From Burkholderia sp. HI2500 (GTDB taxonomy: Bacteria; Pseudomonadota; Gammaproteobacteria; Burkholderiales; Burkholderiaceae), in assembly GCF_002223055.1 (NCBI RefSeq), contig NZ_NKFL01000006.1, forward strand, positions 1,116,001 through 1,180,000: a stretch of 64,000 nt of DNA, read 5' to 3'. The notes beneath the pieces are model-generated. The model was not told where the DNA came from, ran no database searches, and was given only the letters and a program-made list of their open reading frames with translations. Position 1 is the first letter of the stretch, and every line of letters begins with the position of its first letter. The position numbers and the translations under genes were made by a program. This document shows positions 16,685 to 24,117 of this stretch, one piece after another.

Positions 16685-17920
16685 ATGGAACCCACCGAAT
16701 TGTCCCTCGCGTTCAACCCGCTGCAGATCGGCCCGCTGACGCTGCGCAACCGCCTGATCAAGTCCGCGACCAACGAGGGCATGACGCCGAACGGTGTGCC
16801 GTCGCGCGCGCTCGTCCGTTTTCACGAACGCATCGCCGAAGGCGGCGCCGCGCTGACGACCGTCGCGTACTGCGCGATCAGCGACGACGGCCGCACATTC
16901 GTCGACCAGGCGCGGCTCGACGCGCCGACGGTCCGCCAGTTCCGCGCGTTGACCGACGCCGTCCATCGCCACGGTGCCGCCGCATCCGCGCAGATCACGC
17001 ATGGCGGCTGCTTCACGTTCCTGCCGTCGCTGTCGACCAAGCGGCCATTGAGCGCGTCGGGCGGCTTCAACAAGGTCGGCGTGATGAGCGGCCGCTTCCT
17101 GAAGCAGGCGATGACGCACGACCAGATGTCGACCATCGCCGACGAATTCGCGCAGGCCGCACGCCATGCGCGCGACGCCGGCTTCGATGCAGTCGAGATC
17201 CACATGGGGCACGGCTATCTGCTCAGCCAGTTCCTGTCGCCGCTGTACAACCGCCGCCGCGACGCGTATGGCGGCGACGCGGCGCGGCGTGCCGCGTTCC
17301 CGGTCGAGGTGCTGCGCCGCGTGCTCGATGCGGTGGGCCGCGACCTCGCCGTCGTCTGCAAGATCGGCGTGACCGAAGGCGTGCGCGGCGGCGGAACCGC
17401 CGACGACGCTTGCGAAGTCGCGCGGCGGCTCGAAGCCGAAGGCGCGCACCTGCTCGTGCTCAGCGGCGGGATGAACGTCGAATCGGTGTGGCAGCTGTTC
17501 GGCAGCCCGTTGCCCGGCGAGGCGCGCGCGAATGCCGACAACGCGATCGTGCGCGCGGCAATGGCGTTGCAGAAGCTCACCGAGCCGAAGATGGGCGCGT
17601 TTCGGGAGATGTATTTCCTCGAACACTCGAGGAAGGTGCGCGCGGCCGTCAGGATGCCGCTCGCTTACCTCGGCGGCGTACGTTCGCGCGAGAACGTCGA
17701 GCGGGCGATGCGCGAAGGGTTCGACGCGGTGGCGCTCGCACGCGCGCTCGTGTTCGAGCCGGATTTCGTCAACGGGCTGCGCGACGGCCGGCTCGCGCAG
17801 TCGGGCTGCACGTCGTGCAACCGTTGTGTCGTGTCGATGTACACGCCGGGCGGCACCGCGTGCGTGCTGCGCGAGCCGAACGACCCCGCGCCGAACCGCG
17901 TGCCGGCCGCCGGCATCTGA
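16685..17920 (+). CDS. NADH:flavin oxidoreductase, Old Yellow Enzyme family
   Basis: FMN-dependent ene-reductase of 411 aa. The TIM-barrel has FNPLQIGPLTLRNRLIKSAT at the start, ITHGG, the substrate-binding EIHMGHGYLLSQFLSP (HxxH region) with YNRRRDAYGG after it, and a phosphate-binding YLGGVRSRENVERA. The C-terminus has a Cys cluster (SGCTSCNRCVVSM) similar to the iron-sulfur segment of 2,4-dienoyl-CoA reductase, but the dinucleotide-binding domain that normally follows is absent. It is therefore a single-domain member; the substrate is unknown. The start is the ATG that gives MEPTEL, with no family sequence upstream of it. It is convergent with the HPPD gene. Confidence 0.88.
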   Translation: MEPTELSLAFNPLQIGPLTLRNRLIKSATNEGMTPNGVPSRALVRFHERIAEGGAALTTVAYCAISDDGRTFVDQARLDAPTVRQFRALTDAVHRHGAAASAQITHGGCFTFLPSLSTKRPLSASGGFNKVGVMSGRFLKQAMTHDQMSTIADEFAQAARHARDAGFDAVEIHMGHGYLLSQFLSPLYNRRRDAYGGDAARRAAFPVEVLRRVLDAVGRDLAVVCKIGVTEGVRGGGTADDACEVARRLEAEGAHLLVLSGGMNVESVWQLFGSPLPGEARANADNAIVRAAMALQKLTEPKMGAFREMYFLEHSRKVRAAVRMPLAYLGGVRSRENVERAMREGFDAVALARALVFEPDFVNGLRDGRLAQSGCTSCNRCVVSMYTPGGTACVLREPNDPAPNRVPAAGI

Positions 17921-17980
17921 GGTTTGACGTGTAACGCGTGATGCCCGACACCCGATGCCTGATGCGGGCGCCGCGGCCGC

Positions 17981-19108
17981 TCAGCCGGCGTCGCGCGCGC
18001 GGGCGAGTGCGGCGAGATTCCCTTCCCCGAACCCGTGGTGCCCCTTGCGCTGCACGATTTCGAAGAAGATCTCGCCGGGCCGGCGCTTGACGAAGGTCTG
18101 GAAGAACAGGCGCGGCACGCCGTCGCTGCCGATCTCGCCGTCGACCAGCACCGCGCGGCGGCGCAGCGCGTCGAGGTCGACGCCGTGCCCCGGCAGCCGT
18201 GCGTCGACCTCGTCGTAATAGCGGGCCGGCGGCTCGACGAATTCGACGCCGTTCGCCCGCAGCGCATCGACGCAGGACAGGATGTCGTCGGTGGCCAGCG
18301 CGACGTGCTGCACGCCTTCACCGGGGTGGTCGGGCAGGTACGCATGCATCAGCTCGGTGCGCCGCGTGCCTTCCTCATAGACCGGAATCCGCACCGCGCC
18401 GCACGGCGACACCATCACGCGCGATTCCTCGGACACATGCCAGTGCGCATCGATTTCGTGGATCTCGCGAAAATGCAGCAGGTCGTGGTAGAAATCCAGC
18501 CACTCCTGCATGCGCCCCGCGCCGACGGTCTGCGTGAAATGATCGACCTGCTGCAGCCCAACACCCACGCAGTCGAGATCGGTATGTGCGGTTGCGATGT
18601 CGATCGGCCGGAAATCGATGTCGAAGATCGAAATATCGCCGACGCCGCCGCGCTGGCCGTCACGCCCGCGCCAGCGGTCGACGAAATAGAGGTGCGAATC
18701 GCCGATGCCCTGGATCGCCGGAATCTTCAGCTCGCCGACGCCGACCTTCTCGCCCTCGAACGCCCACGCGCCGAGCTCGATCGCCCGCTCGAACGCGCGC
18801 CGGGCGCTGGCCACGCGCAGCCCGATCGCGCAGACGCCCATCCCGTATTCCTCCGCGTAGCGCGCGGCGAACGAATCGGGCTCGGCGTTGATCAGGAAGT
18901 GCATCTGCCCTTGCCGGTACAGCGTGACGTTCTTGCTGACGTGCCGCGCGATCGCCTTGAAGCCGAGCTGCTCGAAGCGCTGCGCAAGCGCTTCCGGCAC
19001 GGGCGCCGCGAATTCGACGAACTCGAGGCCGGCCATCCCGAGCGGATTGGCAACCGGATCGGCAACGGGCGGCGTATCGCTGGACAGGGGGTGGGAAGTG
19101 CCGGGCAT
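17981..19108 (-). CDS. hpd: 4-hydroxyphenylpyruvate dioxygenase
   Basis: Non-haem iron dioxygenase of 375 aa that converts 4-hydroxyphenylpyruvate to homogentisate in tyrosine catabolism. It has two vicinal-oxygen-chelate repeats. The metal ligands are visible: His in QQVDHFTQTV, His in GEGVQHVALATDD and Glu in GEIFFEIVQRKGHHGFGEGN, the last also the characteristic C-terminal substrate motif. The ATG used has CGGAG about 10 bases upstream; the frame extends 44 codons further with Arg-rich, non-family sequence. It is divergent from an MHS-family transporter, and PcaR-type boxes lie in the shared region. A 4-hydroxymandelate synthase role is less likely given the context. Confidence 0.92.
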   Translation of the reverse strand: MPGTSHPLSSDTPPVADPVANPLGMAGLEFVEFAAPVPEALAQRFEQLGFKAIARHVSKNVTLYRQGQMHFLINAEPDSFAARYAEEYGMGVCAIGLRVASARRAFERAIELGAWAFEGEKVGVGELKIPAIQGIGDSHLYFVDRWRGRDGQRGGVGDISIFDIDFRPIDIATAHTDLDCVGVGLQQVDHFTQTVGAGRMQEWLDFYHDLLHFREIHEIDAHWHVSEESRVMVSPCGAVRIPVYEEGTRRTELMHAYLPDHPGEGVQHVALATDDILSCVDALRANGVEFVEPPARYYDEVDARLPGHGVDLDALRRRAVLVDGEIGSDGVPRLFFQTFVKRRPGEIFFEIVQRKGHHGFGEGNLAALARARDAG

Positions 19109-19299
19109 TCCAGTCTCCGGGGGCATGCGTCGATGGGGATGGCGCTCGTTGCGTGCGGGATGCGCGGCCAGGGTGGCGACCGCGCGTCCGCCCCGAACGG
19201 GCGAGTTTTCAATGCTGCCAATTTTAACCAGTTCGTTCACGGCGGCACACCCTGGCCAAACGGGATATCGTCACGCGGCCTAGTGCAAACCCGGAAAGC

Positions 19300-19314
19300 G
19301 TTCGATAATCGCAC
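19300..19314. promoter_or_regulatory. PcaR-type box 1
   Basis: GTTCGATAATCGCAC. To my recollection this is identical to the 15-bp PcaR recognition sequence described for Pseudomonas putida pca promoters. Its core, CGAT-A-ATCG, is a dyad. It lies 150 bp upstream of the MHS transporter. Confidence 0.7.
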
Positions 19315-19320
19315 GGATTT

Positions 19321-19335
19321 GAACGATAATCGCGC
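19321..19335. promoter_or_regulatory. PcaR-type box 2
   Basis: GAACGATAATCGCGC, the same CGATAATCGC core as box 1 and exactly 21 bp downstream of it. That spacing is two helical turns, so two regulator dimers would bind on the same DNA face. Confidence 0.65.
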
Positions 19336-19464
19336 ACTCTGTCCGATTGGCCAATTGCCGCCATGCGGCGCGCGCCCTATTCTCCGTTCACTCATCGACT
19401 TCAATGCAGCATCGGACGCGGCGCCGCCACGATTCCACGATGCGCCGTGCCAGGAGACATCGCC

Positions 19465-20772
19465 ATGACCCCAACCTTCGACACCCTCGACGCCGCAGCC
19501 GGCGCCCGCGCGCGCAGCCAGGCCCGCAAGGCCGCGATCGGCAGCTTCGTCGGCGCCGTCGTCGACTGGTACGACTTCCTGCTGTACGGGATCGTCGCCG
19601 CGCTGGTATTCAATTCCGAGTTCTTCCCGAAAGTCAGCCCGACGATGGGCACGCTCGCGGCGTTCGCGACCTTCGGCGTCGGCTTCCTGTTCCGGCCGCT
19701 CGGCGGCGTCGTGTTCGGCCACTACGGCGACCGGCTCGGCCGCAAGCGGATGCTGGTGCTGACCGTGATGCTGATGGGGCTGTCGACGGTCGCGATCGGC
19801 CTGCTGCCGGCGTTCTCGACGATCGGCTGGTGGGCGCCCGTGCTGCTGGTGCTGATGCGCGCGATCCAGGGTTTCGCGGTCGGCGGCGAATGGGGCGGCG
19901 CGGCGCTGATGGCCGTCGAAAGCGCGCCGAAGCAGAAGAAGGCGTTCTACAGCAGCGGCGTGCAGGTCGGCTACGGCGTCGGCCTCGTGCTGGCCACGGG
20001 CATCGTGTCGATCCTGAGCCACACGCTCGGCGAGGCCGCATTCAAGTCGTGGGGCTGGCGCCTGCCGTTCGTGTTCAGCATCGTGCTCGTGCTGATCGGG
20101 CTGTGGGTGCGCAAGAACATGGACGAATCGCAGGAGTTCGTCGAGAAGGTCGAACACGGCAACCGCAAGCTGCGCCTGCCGGTGCTGGAAGCGCTCACGC
20201 GCCATCCGAAGGCATTCCTGCTGATCATCGCGCTGCGCCTCGCTGAACTGTTCACGATGTATATCGTCACCGCGTTCGCGCTCAGCTATTCGACGACGAA
20301 CCTCGGCATGTCGCGCGACCTGTTCCTGAACATCGGCTTGCTGGTGGGCGCGGTGAGCTGTGTGACGATTCCGTGCTTCGCGTGGCTGGCCGACCGCTAC
20401 GGCCTGCGCCGCATCTACCTGATCGGCGCGCTGATCGGCCTGGCGTCCGCGGTGCCGTTCTTCGTCGCGCTGGAAGCGCGCTCGATCGCGTGGATCGTGA
20501 TCTTCTCGATCCTGCTCGCGAATGCCGCGCACGACATGGTCGTGAGCGTCCAGCAGCCGCTGTTCACCGAGCTGTTCGGCGCCGAATACCGCTATAGCGG
20601 CGCGGGCGTCGGCTACCAGTTCGCGAGCGTGGTCGGCGGCGGGTTCACGCCGTTCATCGCGGTCGGCCTCGTCAGCATGGCCGGCGGCTCGTGGCACCTC
20701 GTCGCTGGTTATCTCGCGGTGGGCTGCCTGATCTCGCTGGTGGTCGCCGCGCGGATGCGGGCGGCGCAGTAA
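19465..20772 (+). CDS. MHS-family MFS transporter (metabolite:H+ symporter)
   Basis: Inner-membrane transporter of 435 aa with 12 predicted membrane spans, of the ShiA/KgtP/PcaT group. Family features are AAIGSFVGAVVDWYDFLLYG in TM1 and the loop motif GHYGDRLGRKRML after TM2. GGEWGGAALMAVE follows in TM5, typical of the metabolite:H+ symporters. Members carry shikimate, alpha-ketoglutarate, beta-ketoadipate or related acids. PcaR-type boxes upstream point to beta-ketoadipate or an aromatic acid, which is inference. AGGAG precedes the ATG. A long hairpin follows the stop. It is divergent from hpd. Confidence 0.9.
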   Translation: MTPTFDTLDAAAGARARSQARKAAIGSFVGAVVDWYDFLLYGIVAALVFNSEFFPKVSPTMGTLAAFATFGVGFLFRPLGGVVFGHYGDRLGRKRMLVLTVMLMGLSTVAIGLLPAFSTIGWWAPVLLVLMRAIQGFAVGGEWGGAALMAVESAPKQKKAFYSSGVQVGYGVGLVLATGIVSILSHTLGEAAFKSWGWRLPFVFSIVLVLIGLWVRKNMDESQEFVEKVEHGNRKLRLPVLEALTRHPKAFLLIIALRLAELFTMYIVTAFALSYSTTNLGMSRDLFLNIGLLVGAVSCVTIPCFAWLADRYGLRRIYLIGALIGLASAVPFFVALEARSIAWIVIFSILLANAAHDMVVSVQQPLFTELFGAEYRYSGAGVGYQFASVVGGGFTPFIAVGLVSMAGGSWHLVAGYLAVGCLISLVVAARMRAAQ

Positions 20773-20782
20773 CAACCTGACC

Positions 20783-20814
20783 GGATGGCCGGCCCGATGC
20801 GCGGCCGGCCATCC
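20783..20814. terminator. Terminator-like hairpin after the MHS transporter
   Basis: Perfect 12-bp arms GGATGGCCGGCC/GGCCGGCCATCC around an 8-base loop, 10 bp after the transporter stop. There is no T-tract, so it may act as an RNA-stabilising or Rho-assisted end rather than a simple intrinsic terminator. Confidence 0.6.
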
Positions 20815-20989
20815 CGCGTGGCTCGACGATGACCTGCAACGGCGCCACGGCCTCGCGTTCGAGCGCACGACGTCAAACACTGTCAGTTACACGCGTCGAT
20901 TCGCCCTTTTCCCCGCTGAACATGCCACGCCGCCCGCCGACCAATGGCATCATATGGGCCTACGTCAGTCACCGATACGCCCCCATATC

Positions 20990-22291
20990 ATGTCGAATCT
21001 CATCGTCCACGGCGGCACTCCGCTGCGCGGGGACATCAAGCCGTCCGCGAACAAGAACGCCGTCCTGCCGATTCTGTGCGCCACCCTGTTGACCGATCAG
21101 CCGCTGCGCCTCGTCGGCGTGCCGGACATCACCGACGTGCGCAAGATCCTCGACATCTTCCGCACGCTCGGCAGCGACGTGTCGGTCGACTTCACGACGG
21201 GCCTGCTCGAACTCCACCATCGCAACACGAAATTCGATCCGGCCGTCCACCGGCTGCCGGAAGCGATGCGCTCGTCGATCATGCTGATCCCGCCGCTGCT
21301 CGCGCGCTTCGGCGTCGCGCGCCTCGAGAACGACGTGAAGGGCTGCACGCTCGGCGTGCGCGAGATCGATCCGCACGTCGAGGTGTTCGAGCGCTTCGGC
21401 GCGCACATCGAGCGCACGCCCGATTCGCTGATCGTCCGCACCGACGGCCCGCTGACGGCCAACGACCACTGGCTCGACTACGCGTCGGTCACGACCACCG
21501 AGAACTTCGCGCTGTGCGCGACGGCCGCGAACGGCACGTCGACGCTGATGAACGCCGCGTCCGAGCCGCACGTGCAGGAGTTCTGCCAGTTCCTCGCGAT
21601 GATCGGCGTCGCGATCGAGGGCATCGGCACGTCGCGGCTGTGCGTGACGGGCGGCCGCAAGCTCGGCGGCGGCGAATTCCGCTTCGCCGAGGATTTCCAC
21701 GAGATCGCGACGTTCCTCGCGCTCGGCGCGATCACCGGCGGCGACATCACGGTGCGCAACTCGTCGCCCGAACATTTCCCGCTGATCGACCGCACGTTCG
21801 CGAAGTTCGGCGTCAACGTCACGCACCGCGACGGCTGGTCGCGCGCGGAGCGCGACGGCCCGCTGCGCGTGCGCCGGCCGTTCACGCAGAACATCCTCAC
21901 CAAGGTCGAAGCCGCGCCGTGGCCGTACCTGCCGGTCGACCTGCTGCCGATCTTCATCGCGCTCGGCGTGCGTGCGGAAGGCAGCGCGATGTTCTGGAAC
22001 AAGGTGTACGACGGCGCGCTCGGCTGGTCCGGCGAACTGTCGAAGTTCGGCGCGCACGTGCTGCTGTCCGATCCGCACCGGCTGATCACGTTCGGCGGGC
22101 TGCAACTGACGCCGGCGCGCGTCGAGAGCCCGTACATCATCCGTGTCGCGATCGCGCTGCTGATGGTGGCCGCGAGCATCGAAGGCCGTTCGGAAATCAT
22201 GAACGCGCTGCCGATTCGCCGTGCTCACCCGCACTTCGTCGAAAACCTGCGCTCGGTCGGCGCGAACGTCGAGTGGACGAGCAGCGAGTAA
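20990..22291 (+). CDS. murA2: Divergent UDP-N-acetylglucosamine 1-carboxyvinyltransferase (MurA paralogue)
   Basis: Enolpyruvyl transferase of 433 aa that should transfer enolpyruvate from PEP to UDP-GlcNAc, the first committed step of peptidoglycan synthesis. It keeps K22-N23 (SANKNAVLPIL) and the reactive, fosfomycin-alkylated Cys at residue 119 (KGCTLG, C115 in E. coli). It also keeps the following Arg (R124, R120 in E. coli) and an Asp in LPVDLLPIF matching D305. It is, however, clearly divergent: the segment around E. coli D369 (ATDLRAS) reads SPYIIRV here, keeping the Arg but not the Asp. It stands alone rather than in the mur/his context of the housekeeping gene. It is probably a second copy. 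Confidence 0.85.
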   Translation: MSNLIVHGGTPLRGDIKPSANKNAVLPILCATLLTDQPLRLVGVPDITDVRKILDIFRTLGSDVSVDFTTGLLELHHRNTKFDPAVHRLPEAMRSSIMLIPPLLARFGVARLENDVKGCTLGVREIDPHVEVFERFGAHIERTPDSLIVRTDGPLTANDHWLDYASVTTTENFALCATAANGTSTLMNAASEPHVQEFCQFLAMIGVAIEGIGTSRLCVTGGRKLGGGEFRFAEDFHEIATFLALGAITGGDITVRNSSPEHFPLIDRTFAKFGVNVTHRDGWSRAERDGPLRVRRPFTQNILTKVEAAPWPYLPVDLLPIFIALGVRAEGSAMFWNKVYDGALGWSGELSKFGAHVLLSDPHRLITFGGLQLTPARVESPYIIRVAIALLMVAASIEGRSEIMNALPIRRAHPHFVENLRSVGANVEWTSSE

Positions 22292-22378
22292 AGCCCTGAC
22301 GGTACGGCGCAAGCGCTGCGAACAGCCGTACCATCCTCCCCACCCGGCCGGCACCCGCGCCGGCCGCGCCTTCCCGCG

Positions 22379-22990
22379 TTACTCGCCTCCTCCGCAATCG
22401 ACATCGCCGCCGCCCATGTGGTCGAACCCGTAAAGCATCACGGCCGTCGTGCCGCGCGCGGGGTTGCTCGGGCGTTTCGCCAGGCTTTCATCGAGTGGAG
22501 ACGACGGGTACTGGACGCTCGTGTCCATCAGGTTGCCCGGCTCCGAGCGCAACTCCGCTTCGGTCAGCTTGCTTCCTTCCGCGCGCGGCAGCCCGAACGC
22601 CTTGCGCACGTCCGCTTCGTTCCACGTCCCCTTCAGCGTGACGGTGACCATCTGCAGCCTGCCTTGCTCCCAGTCGAGATCGACCTTCGTCGCGAGCGGA
22701 TGCACGCTGGCCGCGAGCCGGTCGGGGAACGCCGGGCCCTCGTAGTAGGCCTTCGTGTTCTTGCACGCGTCGCCGGTGTTCCGGTACTGCTTCAGCGCGC
22801 AATTGAAGCGCTTGTCACGGTAGCCGAAGGACGTTTCGACTTAGCAGCCGAATTTCGGTGACGTCATGCGCGGCCACGCGCGGATGTCGGCGGTCGGCTT
22901 CGGGAGGAGTGTTCCGGACGAAGGATTCGCCGCGGCAAGCAGCGGCACGGCCGCGACGAGCACGGCCAATACGGATTCGCGAATTGTCAT
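22379..22990 (-). pseudogene. Small secreted protein gene interrupted by an in-frame stop
   Basis: A frame running from an ATG at 22990 with a good signal peptide (MTIRESVLAVLVAAVPLLAAA) continues to the stop at 22379 (204 codons). Codon 50 is TAA at 22841-22843. Coding sequence resumes right after it in the same frame (VETSFGYRDKRFNCAL, then TGDACKNTKAYYEGPAFPD), with codon use like its neighbours and no frame shift. The intact protein would be a ~203-aa secreted protein with four or more Cys and a C-terminal MLYGFDHMGGGDVDCGGGE tail. I do not recognise the family. A recent nonsense mutation or a base-call error are both possible; readthrough is unlikely. Confidence 0.75.
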
Positions 22991-23231
22991 TGTTCTGTTC
23001 CAGTCGAGGCGCCGATTCTAGCGCGGCTTCGCCAGCGTAATCGTGCCTGCGATGCTGCGGAACAGCGGCAAAGCCTGCGGCATGTCTTCCACACAGGTTG
23101 CGCAAGTCAGGCTGGCCCAATAGTTCGGCGTGGTGCCGATTGTCGTCGACGGTCATGTTCCGGGCCTGGAGCACGCATCCACCGTCGAATGAAACGAGCC
23201 CTGATCAAGCGTCGTGGAGATCAGAACTGCG

Positions 23232-23241
23232 CGATAATCGC
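23232..23241. promoter_or_regulatory. PcaR-type box 3, upstream of the IclR gene
   Basis: CGATAATCGC, the exact core of the two boxes between hpd and the MHS transporter, lies 45 bp upstream of the IclR regulator start. This is an autoregulatory position. Confidence 0.65.
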
Positions 23242-23286
23242 CCATTCACGCGCGATGACCGCGCATTCCGACGCCTGATCACGACG

Positions 23287-24057
23287 ATGAAAAAGCCCGA
23301 ACTCGACCGACGCGACTGGATTGCCGGCCTCGAAAAAGGCCTGGCGATCCTCGAGGCATTCGACAGCCAGCATGCGCGCATGACGCCCACCCAGGCCGCC
23401 GCGCGCACCGGCCTCACGCGCACGGCCGCGCGGCGCTACCTGCTGACGCTCGAATCACTCGGCTACGTGTACACCGACGGCAAGCTGTACGGTCTCACGC
23501 CGCGCGTGCTGCGGGTCGGCTGGTCGTACTTCGATTCGGCCCGCCTGCCGCGCACGGTCCAGCCCTATCTGCAGCAATTGAGCGCGTCGCTGAACGAGTC
23601 GGCGTACGTGAGCGTGCTCGACGACTGGGAACTCGTGTTCATCGCGCGCAACGGCGTGTCGCGCGTGATGACGACCGGCTTCGTGCTCGGCGCGCGCGTG
23701 CCGGCGCCGCTGACGTCGCCCGGCGTCGTGCTGCTCGCCCATCATCCGGATCGCGAAGCCGTGCGCGCGTGGCTCGACGACACCGAACTGCCGCCGTTCA
23801 CGCCGCACACGATCACCAACAAGGCGCGCCTGCTCGAACAGGTCGACCAGGCACGCGACGCCGGTTTCGCGGCGATCGAACAGCAATTGCAGGTCGGCGT
23901 GCGCGGAATCGCGGTGCCGCTGAAGAACCGTCATGGTGAAGTGGTCGCCGCGCTGAGCACGAACATGCCGATCGGCGCGGAGACGACCGACGCGGCCGTG
24001 CGGCGCGTCCTGCCGCATCTGCAGGAAGCCGCGCTCGCGATGCTCAACGTGCTGTAG
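23287..24057 (+). CDS. IclR family regulator, PcaR/PobR-like
   Basis: Regulator of 256 aa with an N-terminal winged helix (LEKGLAILEAFDSQHARMTPTQAAARTGLTRTAARRYLLTLESLGYV, about residues 14-60) and a C-terminal IclR effector domain with GFAAIEQQLQVGVRGIAVPL. The PcaR/PobR/PcaU branch regulates beta-ketoadipate pathway genes and responds to beta-ketoadipate or hydroxybenzoate. Assignment to this branch rests on the N-terminal pattern WIAGLEKGLAILEAF and on the PcaR-type box in its own promoter, shared with the hpd/MHS-transporter region 4 kb away. The start is the ATG giving MKKPELDRRD. It is convergent with the downstream helicase operon. Confidence 0.88.
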   Translation: MKKPELDRRDWIAGLEKGLAILEAFDSQHARMTPTQAAARTGLTRTAARRYLLTLESLGYVYTDGKLYGLTPRVLRVGWSYFDSARLPRTVQPYLQQLSASLNESAYVSVLDDWELVFIARNGVSRVMTTGFVLGARVPAPLTSPGVVLLAHHPDREAVRAWLDDTELPPFTPHTITNKARLLEQVDQARDAGFAAIEQQLQVGVRGIAVPLKNRHGEVVAALSTNMPIGAETTDAAVRRVLPHLQEAALAMLNVL

Positions 24058-24117
24058 CGAGGCGCGGAGACGGGGAAGCCGTGCGCCGGAACGGGCCGCG
24101 CAGCGTCATCGTCACCG

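Larger units (their letters stand above)
19109..19464. other. Divergent hpd / MHS-transporter control region
   Basis: No gene seen. It holds the 5' leaders of two divergent genes and a pair of PcaR-like boxes at 19300-19335. A possible -35/-10 set could not be assigned with certainty. Confidence 0.6.

Noticed and set aside
19237..20880. 547-aa minus-strand frame opposite the MHS transporter
   Set aside because: It is an antisense shadow: its composition is Arg/His/Asp/Gln-rich, with no domain, and it mirrors a well-supported transporter.
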